This document shows, in pieces, positions 1 to 8,563 of a stretch of 64,000 nucleotides of DNA (the first letter of the stretch is position 1; each line of letters begins with the position of its first letter). Under the pieces are notes generated by a model that ran no database searches, was not told the origin of the DNA, and saw only the letters and a program-made list of their open reading frames with translations. The position numbers and the translations under genes are program-made. Source of the stretch: Candidatus Raymondbacteria bacterium RIFOXYA2_FULL_49_16 (GTDB lineage Bacteria; Fibrobacterota; OXYB2-FULL-49-7; XYB2-FULL-49-35); assembly GCA_001789205.1 (NCBI GenBank), contig MFYT01000001.1, forward strand, positions 1 to 64,000. Direction: 5' to 3'.

Positions 1-1997
1 TTAATTACTATGAATTTAGCAAATCGATTTATTTCGTTACTTCTTAACCCTACTATGTACATTGCCGTGGGCAACATTGGCACGAACATCCTTGTTTTGT
101 AAGAAACGGGGACAATTTTATCTGAAAAGAGTATTTTACCGTTGATAGTATATATGGAAACCGTTGCAGTGGAAAAATGAATCTCTTCTGGAATACTTAA
201 GTACAGCGTATGTGGTGTAGTAAACCGAGCGCATAGGGTGGTGGAAATGACTTTTTCACTAGGTTTTTTAAGTGCCGTCATGTATATGTCTGAAGAGGAA
301 AGGACCGCGCCATAATCACCAACAGTAAGATATTCGTTGTTCCCATAAGAAACAGAATAGAGACTTGATATTGCCCCTGTTTGTCTACTAGTCCAGATAA
401 TGGCATCTGAAGAAGTTAGAATTGTGCCACTAAGGCCTGTGGCGACATATTGTCCGTTACCATAGGTAATTGAATAAAGGGTCGTTGTCGTGCCAGAATT
501 ACTGCTCGTCCAATGCAGGCCATCTGCAGAGGTTCTTATGATGCCATTCGTACCCACGGCAACAAATTGACTGTTGCCAAAAGTAATTGACCTGAGAGTT
601 TCAGTCGTATCTGATGCTGCAATTGTCCAAGTTGTACCATCTACAGACGTTAAGACAACACCATTTTCGCCTAAAGCAACAAACTGGTCGTTGCCATAAG
701 TAACCGATTGAACCATCCAAATACCCGAGAATATTTTAGACCATGATTGGCCATCAGGAGAGGTCAAAATTGTGTCTTGATAGCCAACGGCTACAAACTT
801 ATTATTGCCATAAGTGACTGAAAATAGTGTGTTACGCCCGCCGGAAGACGTGGTTGTCCAATCTATTCCATCTGGTGATGTTAGAATGATAGAGCTGCCT
901 GCGAATTCACCGCCCACAGCAACATAATGGCCGTTACCAAAAACTATTGAAGAGAGCCTGATTGTTGTTCCAGAGTTTCTATCTGTCCAAATCACACCAT
1001 CCACAGAAGTCAATATGGTACCATGGATTCCAACGGTTACATATTGACTGTTATTATAAGTGATTGAAAGAAGGGCATTTGTGTTCCCCGAGTTTCTGTT
1101 TGTCCAAATTACGCCATCGGTAGAGGATAGGACTGTGCCCCCCTCGCCAACAACAATATATTGGTTGCTCCCACTGGTAATCGAGTATAGCATGCTCTGT
1201 GTTCCAGAATTTCTGAGTGTCCATGTGATACCATCTGGAGAGGTTAGAATAGTACCATAAATATCCACAGTAATATACTGGTTATTGCCATAAGTAATCG
1301 AATAAAAATAGCCATACCCTGCGGAACTTCTTCGAGTCCATGTGATACCATCTGAAGAGGTTAGAATCATACCGTAATTGCCCACCGCGACATAATTAGA
1401 ATCACCATAAATGATAGAAGAGAGGGTGTAGGATGTTCCAGAGCTTCTTGTGGCCCAGGTTATACCATCTGCAGAGGTAAGTATAGTACCATAATAGCCC
1501 ACCGCTATATACTGACCATTACCAAAAGTGATAGAATAAAGTTGTCTCGTTGTGCCCGAAGACCTGATTGTCCAGGTCAAACCATTTCCAGAAGTAAGAA
1601 TGGTACCAGAATCGCCGACTGCGACATATTGACCATTGCCATAGGAGACTGAAGAGAGCCTGTTTGTTGTACCCGAACTCTGATTGGTCCAGCCTATCCC
1701 GTTAGTTGAGGTCAGAATAATGCCTGAATCACATACGGTTACAAACTGGTTGTTACCATAGGTAATCTCAGAGAGGTCGTGCAATGTCCCTGAATTTGCA
1801 GGTATCCAGGTTACACCATCAGTAGTGATTAGGCATGTGCCTGCCTCTCCCACAGCCACATATTGACCGTTACCAAAGGCGATCGATTGAAGGTTGTTTC
1901 CAGTGGGTAGTGGATTGCGACGTATCCAGTCAATTTGTGAAAAGCATTGAATTGAAAAAAGAATTATTATTACTTGAGAAAGTGTTAGAATATTCAT
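1..1997 (-). CDS. Secreted repeat propeller protein with C-terminal sorting-like domain (3' end cut by window)
   Basis: I translated this minus-strand frame by hand; it is open from an ATG at 1997 to the window edge, about 665 codons. The start follows AAAGGA eight bases upstream and opens a signal peptide (MNILTLSQVIIILFSIQCFS). The body is about 14 tandem units of roughly 39 residues with the core YGN.QYVAVG..GTILTS.DG..WT.R.SGTT, so a BNR/Kelch-like beta-propeller or solenoid outside the cell is likely. The last 60 or so residues resemble the short sorting domains of the other secreted proteins here and read ...RFAKFIVI at the edge, so only a codon or two should be missing. Repeat units are also very alike in DNA (period near 117 bp). 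The ligand is unknown. It lies just beyond an attC-like site and is AT-rich, so it may be a cassette gene. Confidence 0.8.
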   Translation of the reverse strand, partial: MNILTLSQVIIILFSIQCFSQIDWIRRNPLPTGNNLQSIAFGNGQYVAVGEAGTCLITTDGVTWIPANSGTLHDLSEITYGNNQFVTVCDSGIILTSTNGIGWTNQSSGTTNRLSSVSYGNGQYVAVGDSGTILTSGNGLTWTIRSSGTTRQLYSITFGNGQYIAVGYYGTILTSADGITWATRSSGTSYTLSSIIYGDSNYVAVGNYGMILTSSDGITWTRRSSAGYGYFYSITYGNNQYITVDIYGTILTSPDGITWTLRNSGTQSMLYSITSGSNQYIVVGEGGTVLSSTDGVIWTNRNSGNTNALLSITYNNSQYVTVGIHGTILTSVDGVIWTDRNSGTTIRLSSIVFGNGHYVAVGGEFAGSSIILTSPDGIDWTTTSSGGRNTLFSVTYGNNKFVAVGYQDTILTSPDGQSWSKIFSGIWMVQSVTYGNDQFVALGENGVVLTSVDGTTWTIAASDTTETLRSITFGNSQFVAVGTNGIIRTSADGLHWTSSNSGTTTTLYSITYGNGQYVATGLSGTILTSSDAIIWTSRQTGAISSLYSVSYGNNEYLTVGDYGAVLSSSDIYMTALKKPSEKVISTTLCARFTTPHTLYLSIPEEIHFSTATVSIYTINGKILFSDKIVPVSYKTRMFVPMLPTAMYIVGLRSNEINRFAKFIVI

Positions 1998-2104
1998 ACT
2001 TATTTCCTTTTATTTAGAGCATACATTTTACCATGATTTCCTGGCAGGTAAATGTTCACTTTATTCAAGCTATTTTACACAATATAGTAACCCCACCGTC
2101 AAGG

Positions 2105-2164
2105 CAACGCAGCCAATAACCTGCCGCCCGCAACTAAGGGCGGTCAGGTTGATTGGCGTTGTTG
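2105..2164 (-). other. attC-like recombination site (site 1)
   Basis: A 60-bp imperfect inverted repeat that begins CAACGC and ends GCGTTGTTG on the + strand. Read on the minus strand it has the attC plan: an AAC/GTT outer box, an unpaired spacer, an inner stem AATCAACCTG paired with CAGGTTATT with one extrahelical base, and a GC-rich tip. The central CCGCCCGCAACTAAGGGCGG is shared with the site at 5973. It lies just 3' of the lipoprotein gene, where an attC belongs. The R box (GTTGCCT) departs from the GTTRRRY consensus. Confidence 0.55.
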
Positions 2165-2196
2165 CACAGCAGTCGGCATTTTTATAAAGCGGGTTG

Positions 2197-3633
2197 TCAT
2201 GGTTCATAAGTGCTATAAATACCCATATCGGTGCCGTTCATTCCAGTACTCATACAAGGAGAATTGAACTGCAGATGGTAGTCTTCATTTCCCGTACTGT
2301 CATTAACAAACAATGGATTTTCATATAGTGTCATTGATGCAGAATCAAGCGAATATTGTACTTCTGCGGATGAGGTTGAATCGGGACAGCGCATAAGGGG
2401 CTCTTGGCAATTAAAGAAACAGTTGTTTCTAAACAATACGCTAGAAATCCAATAACCTGTCATTCCAACGGAATTATTTAAAAAAACATTGTTTGCGAAG
2501 ATGCAGTACGCTGGGGGACGAGTAAATATTTGGAAATTATGATTACCATTTACATCCATTGTCATATTATGAATAATATTGTTGTAGAAAAGCAGACTAT
2601 CTTTTATACCGCTAATCCCATCAATTAGCCGATTTCCATAGCGAAAAATGCATTTTCGAATGGTTGCTCGGTTTGCATGGAGCGATAGGCCCCATTTTGA
2701 ATTCTCGAATACGCAATATTCAAGAGTAATAGTGTCCGCAGTAATCCCAAATGTATTCCATGTATCCTGTGGGAATTCATGTTTAAAAACAATAAAATTG
2801 CTGTCTTCCCCCTTGCAGGTTAAAGAACCATTAACTATAATGTTGTAGAATTGAGCAAAGATTACTTTGGTTCCTGGCAGTATTGTCAATTCTTTGCCAA
2901 GAGGGACCTCGATGTCAGTATAAATCCTGTAGTTTTTATTTGGACCCCATGTACCCCATACAACAGTTGTTAAAATATCTATTGTATCTGGCTCATATAC
3001 TTTGATGAAGATGGTATCTAAATCTAAAGTTTCGCCAGCATTTAAGGTCGTATCCAATATTTTAACATTGTATGTAGGCAGGGTTGGGTTAATAATTATT
3101 TGATACCTTCCCGCTGGCATCAGGTCAAAAGTGAATCTGCCTCCAATATTCGGGAGGGTAATTCTTCTTGTTCCCGGAACATATATATTCACGCGTACTT
3201 GATTTGTGTCGCTTTGCCCAGGCATATGCGTGATTCCAGTTATTTTTCCAAGTTTTTTTAACTGCCCAGGCGGAACATCTATGATGCTTGTGTCGTCAGG
3301 AACATCTATGGAATCTATGAATACACCTAAAGTATCCTTCTGGCCCTCAATGTTATAAGTACCTGTATCTACGTTTGGAATTTCATAGACACCTTCATCG
3401 TCTGTGGTGTCCAAGTTTGCTGCCCGAATTTTCATTGCCGTTGTTGAGGGAACATAGTCTACTGGGTAGAGCCTGACAATTGCACCAGAGACAGGATTAT
3501 TGCTTGCATCGACTAATTTTCCTTTGACTCCGGCACTGATATGGGTAGTGTTATCTTCATTGTTCTTGGTAGGATTATCCGAGCACCCGAAAAAGAGACA
3601 TAGCATTAATCCAAGGATTAGAATTGTTTTCAT
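2197..3633 (-). CDS. Lipoprotein with carboxypeptidase-regulatory-like domain and parallel beta-helix
   Basis: The protein has 478 residues. It starts with a lipoprotein signal (MKTILILGLMLCLFFGC), so it should be anchored to a membrane through Cys17. Residues about 34-125 contain a carboxypeptidase-D-regulatory-like beta-sandwich (GVKGKLVDASNNPVSGAIVRL), a second similar module follows, and residues about 240-470 carry the Asn-rich short repeats of a right-handed parallel beta-helix (for example NNIIHNM, NNVFLNN, NNCFFNC). It lacks the sorting-like tail of its neighbours. An attC-like site follows its stop and a group II intron lies 62 bases upstream of its start. Function is unknown; surface carbohydrate binding or adhesion is possible. 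Confidence 0.8.
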   Translation of the reverse strand: MKTILILGLMLCLFFGCSDNPTKNNEDNTTHISAGVKGKLVDASNNPVSGAIVRLYPVDYVPSTTAMKIRAANLDTTDDEGVYEIPNVDTGTYNIEGQKDTLGVFIDSIDVPDDTSIIDVPPGQLKKLGKITGITHMPGQSDTNQVRVNIYVPGTRRITLPNIGGRFTFDLMPAGRYQIIINPTLPTYNVKILDTTLNAGETLDLDTIFIKVYEPDTIDILTTVVWGTWGPNKNYRIYTDIEVPLGKELTILPGTKVIFAQFYNIIVNGSLTCKGEDSNFIVFKHEFPQDTWNTFGITADTITLEYCVFENSKWGLSLHANRATIRKCIFRYGNRLIDGISGIKDSLLFYNNIIHNMTMDVNGNHNFQIFTRPPAYCIFANNVFLNNSVGMTGYWISSVLFRNNCFFNCQEPLMRCPDSTSSAEVQYSLDSASMTLYENPLFVNDSTGNEDYHLQFNSPCMSTGMNGTDMGIYSTYEP

Positions 3634-3695
3634 TATTTTACCCCGCTTTTAAAAATGCCCTTTTAGCGCAGATATCATAAGCAAAAGTACTGTCT

Positions 3696-5890
3696 GTACC
3701 GGGTAGGGCAGGACCCTCGCGGGTCCTTTCCCCCCTCAGAACCGTACTTGATAGTTTCCCATCATACGGCTCAAGCATTCCTTAAGACCGCCCTTGTGGA
3801 GCAGTTCGCCGATTATACTTCACTATCGCCCAGGCTGACAGCTCTTTCCACAGACGCGCCTCCTTCTTCTCCCGCCTGTACGCGAAATATCGCGCATACA
3901 CAGGGTTATACGGGTTCGCGTCCGCCTTTACCTTAAGATGCCGCCTGATGCCAATGGAGCTGACGCGGACCACGCCGTACAGTTGTACCCTGTCTTTGCG
4001 TTTCCGCCTTACCGAGAATATCCATTTCTGTCCAGCCGCTTGCCAATAGTGTTGTATCAACCAGCCTCTGGACTTTCCTGGATGGTTCCGGCGTATCATT
4101 CTCCACAACTGCCTGTAGACATACTGGTCAACCCGGTTAAACGCCTTTGACGATACCACGTGACGGTGGTAATTGGCCCATCCCCGAAGCGTTTCATTCA
4201 GCTTCCCGATGAGCTTTTCCATCAAATCATTCCTATATTTCCGGATGATTGTTCCCGCCTTTTCAATGACAGCCCGGACCGCCTCTATCGAGGGCGTAAT
4301 GCGCAGAACATTGCCGGACTTGCGAAAAGACTGGCCGAGGAACTTGAACCCGTCCCGTATATAGGTTATCTTACTTTTCTCTTCCGAGATCGTAAGGCCG
4401 CGTTTTGCAAGGAACGCTTTGACCGCGGGGATAATCTTCAGGATCAGCAGGGCCTTTGATTTGGCCGTGACAATGAAATCATCCGCATAGCGGAGAAAGT
4501 TGACCCGCAGCCGCTTGGGAACAGCGGTGAGCACGGTCTGTTCCAGCCCGTCGAGGGTCATGTTCGCAAGAAGGGGGCTGATAACCCCTCCTTGCGGGGT
4601 TCCTTTGAGCGTTGGGTACGTGATACCGTGTTCCACGTACCCTGCTTTGAGCCATTGCCGCAGAATCCGTTTCTCCATCGGGATGTTCTCCATCATCCAG
4701 GCGTGCGATATGTTGTCATAGCAGCCCGTGATGTCCGCCTCCCAGACCCATGTGGCCGAATTCGGCTTGGACAACGCTGAAAAGGCCGCTGCCACGGCAT
4801 CGGCGCAACACCTGCCTTCCCGGAACCCGTACGAGTTCCGGTCTGCCGTGGTCTCGGCCACAGGGGCCAGTGCAAGCTTGTACAATGCCTGCATCGCCCT
4901 GTCGTACATGGTGGGGATCGAAAGAGGTCTGAGCTTTCCCGATTTTTTCGGAATGTGCGTTCTGCGTAATGGACGCGCTTGGTAACCGCGTTGCCGCAAG
5001 CCGCGAATGGCTTGCATCCTGTCGCTGCCGGTCTTCCATAAGACCCCGTCCACGCCAGGAGTTCTTTTGCCTTTGTTTGAAGTCACCCGCTTCACAGCCA
5101 ATGCCTTGGCGTAGCGCGAGTGGGTCAGCAGCCACTGCAAAGACTGTACCCTGCCGTGCCTGCCTTCCTTAACCGCCTTTGCGATACGCACCTGCAGTCT
5201 CCTGGTTTCGCGTTGGGCCGTGGGCCAGTCTATGGACCGCCAGCTTTCCGCTCTGCCGATGAGCGCACCAGCATCCGTGGATGCCGTCATTTGCTTTCCC
5301 ATCTTAAGAAGATTCTCCAAGCTCTCTCGCAATCCGCCGCAGGCGGACTGCTCGGACGTCAGCGCCTACTTCCTCTGCACTTCGGATACAGAGTTTTCAG
5401 ATTAGGCCATGTTGCATGCCCTATCCGCCCCGTTACAGGACGGCATTCGCTTCTTCCGAATTCTCAACGCTCCTCCTCCAACAGCATGCCTTGCGGTTTG
5501 CCTGCCCTGCATTGCACAGGGCGGAGAAAGAGCTTTTCCACGTTGCGCGTACATATCCATTGCGGACACCGTAGGTGAATCCTGAACGCCGGGGGTGCGA
5601 CAGTTCCGTATCAGTACGTTAGCTGCCTGATACCCTGACCCCTCATGTTCGCACTGGGGAACATGTCTAAGGCCTGTTAATCTCCGTAGGCCCATGCGGC
5701 ATGACTAGCGCGTCCGGATCTTTGTGTGCTCTCACCATAGTGTCCATGACCCTGGCCCTTAACCCCGTGAGACTCGGGGATGGGTATCGGCCTCGCGGCT
5801 TCCTCCCGTTTCGGTACTTTGTTAGACAGGCTTCACACCCCTTCATACGCGCGAAGGTAGCATGCTGTCCTAGGGTACTGGCAGGAACAT
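3696..5890 (-). mobile_element. Group II intron (5' boundary approximate)
   Basis: Downstream of the reverse transcriptase the minus strand shows a clear domain V: GAGCCGTATGATGGGAAACT continuing to the pairing arm AGTACGGTTC (about 3738-3775). Domain VI follows as GGGGGG..AGGACCC paired with GGGTCCT..CCCTACCC, with a bulged A in CCCTACCC, and the intron probably ends at GGTAC (3696, an AY end). The 5' end is not resolved. A GUGYG-type GTGTG occurs at 5838 but lies inside a predicted hairpin, so the true end may be up to about 5905. The intron sits between an attC-like site and the lipoprotein gene, on the same strand as both cassettes. Confidence 0.75.
3782..5302 (-). CDS. ltrA: Group II intron reverse transcriptase/maturase, no HNH domain
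   Basis: It encodes a group II intron reverse transcriptase, which acts in splicing and retrohoming. The N-terminal RVT_N region is recognisable (IDWPTAQRETRRLQVRIAKA, then TSNKGKRTPGVDG). The polymerase domain contains FLRYADDFIV with the catalytic YADD, and PQGGVISPLLANM. The maturase region follows (RGWANYHRHVVSSKAF, then SIGIRRHLKVKADANPYNP). In many relatives this last motif leads into an HNH endonuclease with Cys pairs and HH. Here the protein stops about 40 residues later with none, so it looks endonuclease-minus. A TTG at 5332 would add ten residues; I prefer the ATG. The frame is intact, so the intron may be mobile. Confidence 0.9.
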   Translation of the reverse strand: MGKQMTASTDAGALIGRAESWRSIDWPTAQRETRRLQVRIAKAVKEGRHGRVQSLQWLLTHSRYAKALAVKRVTSNKGKRTPGVDGVLWKTGSDRMQAIRGLRQRGYQARPLRRTHIPKKSGKLRPLSIPTMYDRAMQALYKLALAPVAETTADRNSYGFREGRCCADAVAAAFSALSKPNSATWVWEADITGCYDNISHAWMMENIPMEKRILRQWLKAGYVEHGITYPTLKGTPQGGVISPLLANMTLDGLEQTVLTAVPKRLRVNFLRYADDFIVTAKSKALLILKIIPAVKAFLAKRGLTISEEKSKITYIRDGFKFLGQSFRKSGNVLRITPSIEAVRAVIEKAGTIIRKYRNDLMEKLIGKLNETLRGWANYHRHVVSSKAFNRVDQYVYRQLWRMIRRNHPGKSRGWLIQHYWQAAGQKWIFSVRRKRKDRVQLYGVVRVSSIGIRRHLKVKADANPYNPVYARYFAYRREKKEARLWKELSAWAIVKYNRRTAPQGRS

Positions 5891-5895
5891 GCCAG

Positions 5896-5947
5896 GTATT
5901 GTACAATGTCAATACTCGTTAATGTATTGCAAGTCATTGTCAATACA
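5896..5947. repeat. Two tandem GTATTG...CAATAC palindromes
   Basis: GTATTG-N8-CAATAC (5896-5915) is followed within eight bases by TGTATTG-N11-CAATACA (5923-5947), and then by a short CGCGAC/GTCGCG hairpin (5956-5972) next to the attC-like site. The pair looks like a double operator or a terminator-like target. It could also be part of the intron's 5' exon or domain I. Confidence 0.4.
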
Positions 5948-5972
5948 TGTATATACGCGACTTCGTGTCGCG

Positions 5973-6033
5973 AACAACGCAGCCGTTAACTTGCCGCCCG
6001 CAACTAAGGGCGGTCAAGTTGAACGGCGTTGTT
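5973..6033 (-). other. attC-like recombination site (site 2)
   Basis: A 61-bp imperfect inverted repeat AACAACGC...GCGTTGTT with the same 20-bp centre as site 1. On the minus strand the inner stem is GTTCAACTTG with CAAGTTAAC, which has the typical extrahelical base of attC L boxes. Compared with site 1, paired positions changed on both sides (CCAAT..ACCTG became CCGTT..ACTTG and the opposite arm changed to match), so the fold is conserved. It lies 66 bases 3' of the nuclease stop codon. Confidence 0.55.
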
Positions 6034-6099
6034 GGTTTGCGGTTTGTTTTGCGGCGATGATCGCCAAAGCGCAGGGACGTGCACAGGCGATTTTGTTTA

Positions 6100-6918
6100 T
6101 TAACCGAGTCGTTTAAGAACTTTGTCAATAAAAAGATCTTTTGAGGGCGCTTTTGCATACAAGATACCATTCATAAGGTCCATATGCCGTGTTCCGATAG
6201 GACGAATGAGCTTAAGATGATATCGCCCATTTGATTTCTTTTTCATCCTATAAGAAAGGAAAACGATGTTGCTATCTTTAATGGGTGTCTCTTGAAATCT
6301 GCCAACCTCCCATAATTTGTCAACAAGGACATCTTGCATGACAGCTACGATCTTGGTTCCCCAATGATGGTGTGAGAAGCCCTTGAATATTAATTGCATA
6401 ATATAACGTTTATAAACATTCCGCCAATTAAAATTGTAGACAGGACGTTTATCGAGACGTTTAGAATTAATGAAAGCATTGTAGGCGGGAAAGTATGAGC
6501 CTGTGATATCTACTGTTTGAAGTTCAACGGATACGAACTGAATAATGTTATTTGCTGAGTCTGTCTGGGCGAGCACACAATCAATTTTACCTAAACTGGA
6601 TAAAGAAACTTCATAAGCTACTTTATATGAAGCTGGTTTTCTTCCTGGCCAACAGTGCTTGATTACATCCTTAAAAATATTTGCCTCGTAAAGCCTGTTA
6701 GGGCAAACACAAACAGGACCTTTTGCAGTCATCTGGCCTTCGGTTTTTGTCCAGCGTTCAATAGAACAGACAGGAAAAGGATCATTAATAAGGTGCGAAC
6801 GTTTAGTACAAATAGTATCGGTAAACGGGCATTGGTATCCTGCATTAACAGGATTTCTCATAGAAGAGGCCGGTTCGCCTAGTATTTCAACAAGAAAATC
6901 TGTAGGATTAATGGACAA
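6100..6918 (-). CDS. NotI-like type II restriction endonuclease
   Basis: The predicted product has 272 residues. Residues about 27-75 hold Cys motifs (YQCPF, ICTKR, PVCSIERW, GPVCVCPNR), as in the NotI family, where cysteines bind iron. Further on come YEVSLSSLGKIDCVL and FVSVELQTVD, matching the NotI-type PD-(D/E)xK centre with ExQ as the last element. I chose the TTG at 6918, nine bases after AAAAGG, which overlaps the methyltransferase stop by 11 bp; the open frame continues upstream inside the methyltransferase but has no other support. Together with the two upstream genes it forms a restriction-modification operon, and an attC-like site follows it. Family assignment is by motif recall; the recognition site is unknown. 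Confidence 0.7.
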   Translation of the reverse strand: MSINPTDFLVEILGEPASSMRNPVNAGYQCPFTDTICTKRSHLINDPFPVCSIERWTKTEGQMTAKGPVCVCPNRLYEANIFKDVIKHCWPGRKPASYKVAYEVSLSSLGKIDCVLAQTDSANNIIQFVSVELQTVDITGSYFPAYNAFINSKRLDKRPVYNFNWRNVYKRYIMQLIFKGFSHHHWGTKIVAVMQDVLVDKLWEVGRFQETPIKDSNIVFLSYRMKKKSNGRYHLKLIRPIGTRHMDLMNGILYAKAPSKDLFIDKVLKRLG

Positions 6919-8038
6919 AAGAGCCAACCTTTTCTTGCTGAAGCGTTTTGATAATGGAACAAGCGATTGCCTTGCCAAGTAATGGAGGCACAGCGTTGCC
7001 AACTTGACGGTATTGTTCTGTTCTAGGTCCTTGAAAAATAAATTTATCAGGGAATGATTGAATCCGTGCGGCCTCGCGGACAGTAATTGTTCTATCGTGA
7101 TAAGGATGAATGTAGCAACCCCAATGAACATCACATTTTGTAAGAATGGTGCTTGCTAAACCATCTGGTTCCATCCGCCCATAACGTTTAGTATGATCGC
7201 TGCGCTTAGCCTTTTTCATTCCAGGCGGCAACAGTTTCTGCGGAATATCCCGCCAGCTGCCTCCTTGTGGAATGAATTTCATGCGTTCTAGATTAATCTT
7301 GGATAAAACTGGTGCCACATGATTGTAAACATACTGGGATTTCCCACGCATTGAACGTTGGTAATCAGCGCATTCACCGTAAGGAACAGAATAAGCTTGT
7401 ACTTCAGTTCCTTCACCATTTTTTAAGGGTGGGAGGTCACCGATAGCCTCTTGAATGGTGACAAATTTAACGTTTATCCCGTCGTGAGTTGGATCTGGCC
7501 AGATAATGGGAAGGTCACCGCGGGTCGCAATAAAGACGATTCTGCGGCGTTCCTGGGGTACACCATATTTTTCCGTGAAGAGAACTTTGTATTCTATGTT
7601 ATCATAGTCAAGTTCTAGAAGGCCATGTTTTATTTCTTCAACTGCCTGACCTTCAGCAACTGAGGTTATACCTGTTACATTTTCCATCACTATCGCACGT
7701 GGTTTTAGCCCTTCAACGATGCGAAGATATTCACGGAATAGACCACTTCGTTCATCATGCATGCCTCTTTGGTGATTGTAAACGCTGAAAGCTTGGCACG
7801 GTGGACCGCCAACGAGGCAGTCTAGTTCACCCTTGTGGATACTAGCTGCGCGCAAGAAATCGGAAGCAGATAATTCTTGTATGGGGCCATCAAGAAAACG
7901 AGTGTTAGGATGGACTGTTTTAAATGTCTGAGATGAGTATTTATCAAAATCGTTAGCAGCGAGGATATTAAATCCTGCTTGCCGGAAACCTTCGGATAAC
8001 CCGCCTGCGCCAGCAAATAGATCAATAGAGGTTAACAT
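6908..8038 (-). CDS. DNA (cytosine-5-)-methyltransferase
   Basis: A 376-residue C5 methyltransferase, the modification half of the restriction system. Motif I is DLFAGAGGLSEGF at residue 6, motif IV is GGPPCQAFS with the catalytic Cys, motif VI is MENVTG, motif VIII is QERRRIVFI, and motif X near the end is RQVGNAVPPLLG. The start is the ATG at 8038, eight bases after GGAGG; a GTG 15 bases earlier would place that site inside the gene. It overlaps the nuclease gene by 11 bp and follows vsr by 75 bp, so the three are probably cotranscribed. Length fits the family and no motif is broken, so it should be active. Confidence 0.93.
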   Translation of the reverse strand: MLTSIDLFAGAGGLSEGFRQAGFNILAANDFDKYSSQTFKTVHPNTRFLDGPIQELSASDFLRAASIHKGELDCLVGGPPCQAFSVYNHQRGMHDERSGLFREYLRIVEGLKPRAIVMENVTGITSVAEGQAVEEIKHGLLELDYDNIEYKVLFTEKYGVPQERRRIVFIATRGDLPIIWPDPTHDGINVKFVTIQEAIGDLPPLKNGEGTEVQAYSVPYGECADYQRSMRGKSQYVYNHVAPVLSKINLERMKFIPQGGSWRDIPQKLLPPGMKKAKRSDHTKRYGRMEPDGLASTILTKCDVHWGCYIHPYHDRTITVREAARIQSFPDKFIFQGPRTEQYRQVGNAVPPLLGKAIACSIIKTLQQEKVGSFVH

Positions 8039-8113
8039 TAGCCGTCCCTCCACGAACCGAACGAGTTGAGAAAATTAATTTGATTATAATATCGCAACAA
8101 TGAAGGTCGAATG

Positions 8114-8563
8114 TCAATGCTTATTTCGTACCGCATAAACCATTTTAAAGAAACGAGTTAGGCGACTCTTCGCCTTTAAAGGCTTATGGAGTTGGCATTC
8201 CCATATTATTAGAACGTTCCATCCGTTTTTTTTTAATAAAGCAACATTTCTTTTATCTCTTTGAACATTACGTCTAAGTTTTGGTGTCCAATAAGATTTT
8301 CGTGATTTTGGGAGGTGGCAATATTTGCATTTGGTGTGTTGGTGCCAAAAACATCCGTGGACAAAGATTGCAAATTTATGTTTACGATTTATAATATCAG
8401 GAGAGCCTAGGATATTTTTTGGATGAAGACGGTATTTGATGCCGAGTTGAGAGACAAGTTTTCGTGTGATTAATTCCGGCTTTGTATGCCTGGAATGTAT
8501 TCGACGCATGTTTTCGCTACGAGTGATTCTAGATATTTTGTCCATTTTGTTTTTGGCGGCCAT
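8114..8563 (-). CDS. vsr: Very short patch repair endonuclease
   Basis: A Vsr-type endonuclease of 149 residues that nicks T:G mismatches formed when 5-methylcytosine deaminates. Visible family motifs are MRRIHSRHTKPEL near the start, YRLHPKNILGSPDI with the catalytic Asp, FVHGCFWHQHTKCKYC with zinc-binding Cys and His, and RDKRNVALLKKNGWNVLIIWECQL. It is first in the operon with the C5 methyltransferase, the usual partner. The start could also be the second Met (MDKISRITRSENM), which aligns better with short relatives; neither has a strong ribosome binding site. Confidence 0.92.
   Translation of the reverse strand: MAAKNKMDKISRITRSENMRRIHSRHTKPELITRKLVSQLGIKYRLHPKNILGSPDIINRKHKFAIFVHGCFWHQHTKCKYCHLPKSRKSYWTPKLRRNVQRDKRNVALLKKNGWNVLIIWECQLHKPLKAKSRLTRFFKMVYAVRNKH

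Noticed and set aside
1-1997. Short + strand frames and the regular 117-bp spacing, which could suggest a CRISPR-like array
   Set aside because: The repeats are coding on the minus strand, in phase, without uniform spacers between identical repeats; they are protein repeat units.
4160-5578. Several long + strand frames across the group II intron
   Set aside because: They are shadows of the reverse transcriptase and of structured intron RNA, with no ribosome binding sites or family motifs.
5590-5660. GTGCG on the minus strand near 5655 as the intron 5' end
   Set aside because: It would leave too little RNA for domains I-III before the reverse transcriptase; conserved-looking structured sequence continues upstream.
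6919-7134. N-terminal extension of the NotI-like nuclease inside the methyltransferase gene
   Set aside because: It would overlap conserved motif X coding sequence; a TTG with a good ribosome binding site lies at the gene junction.
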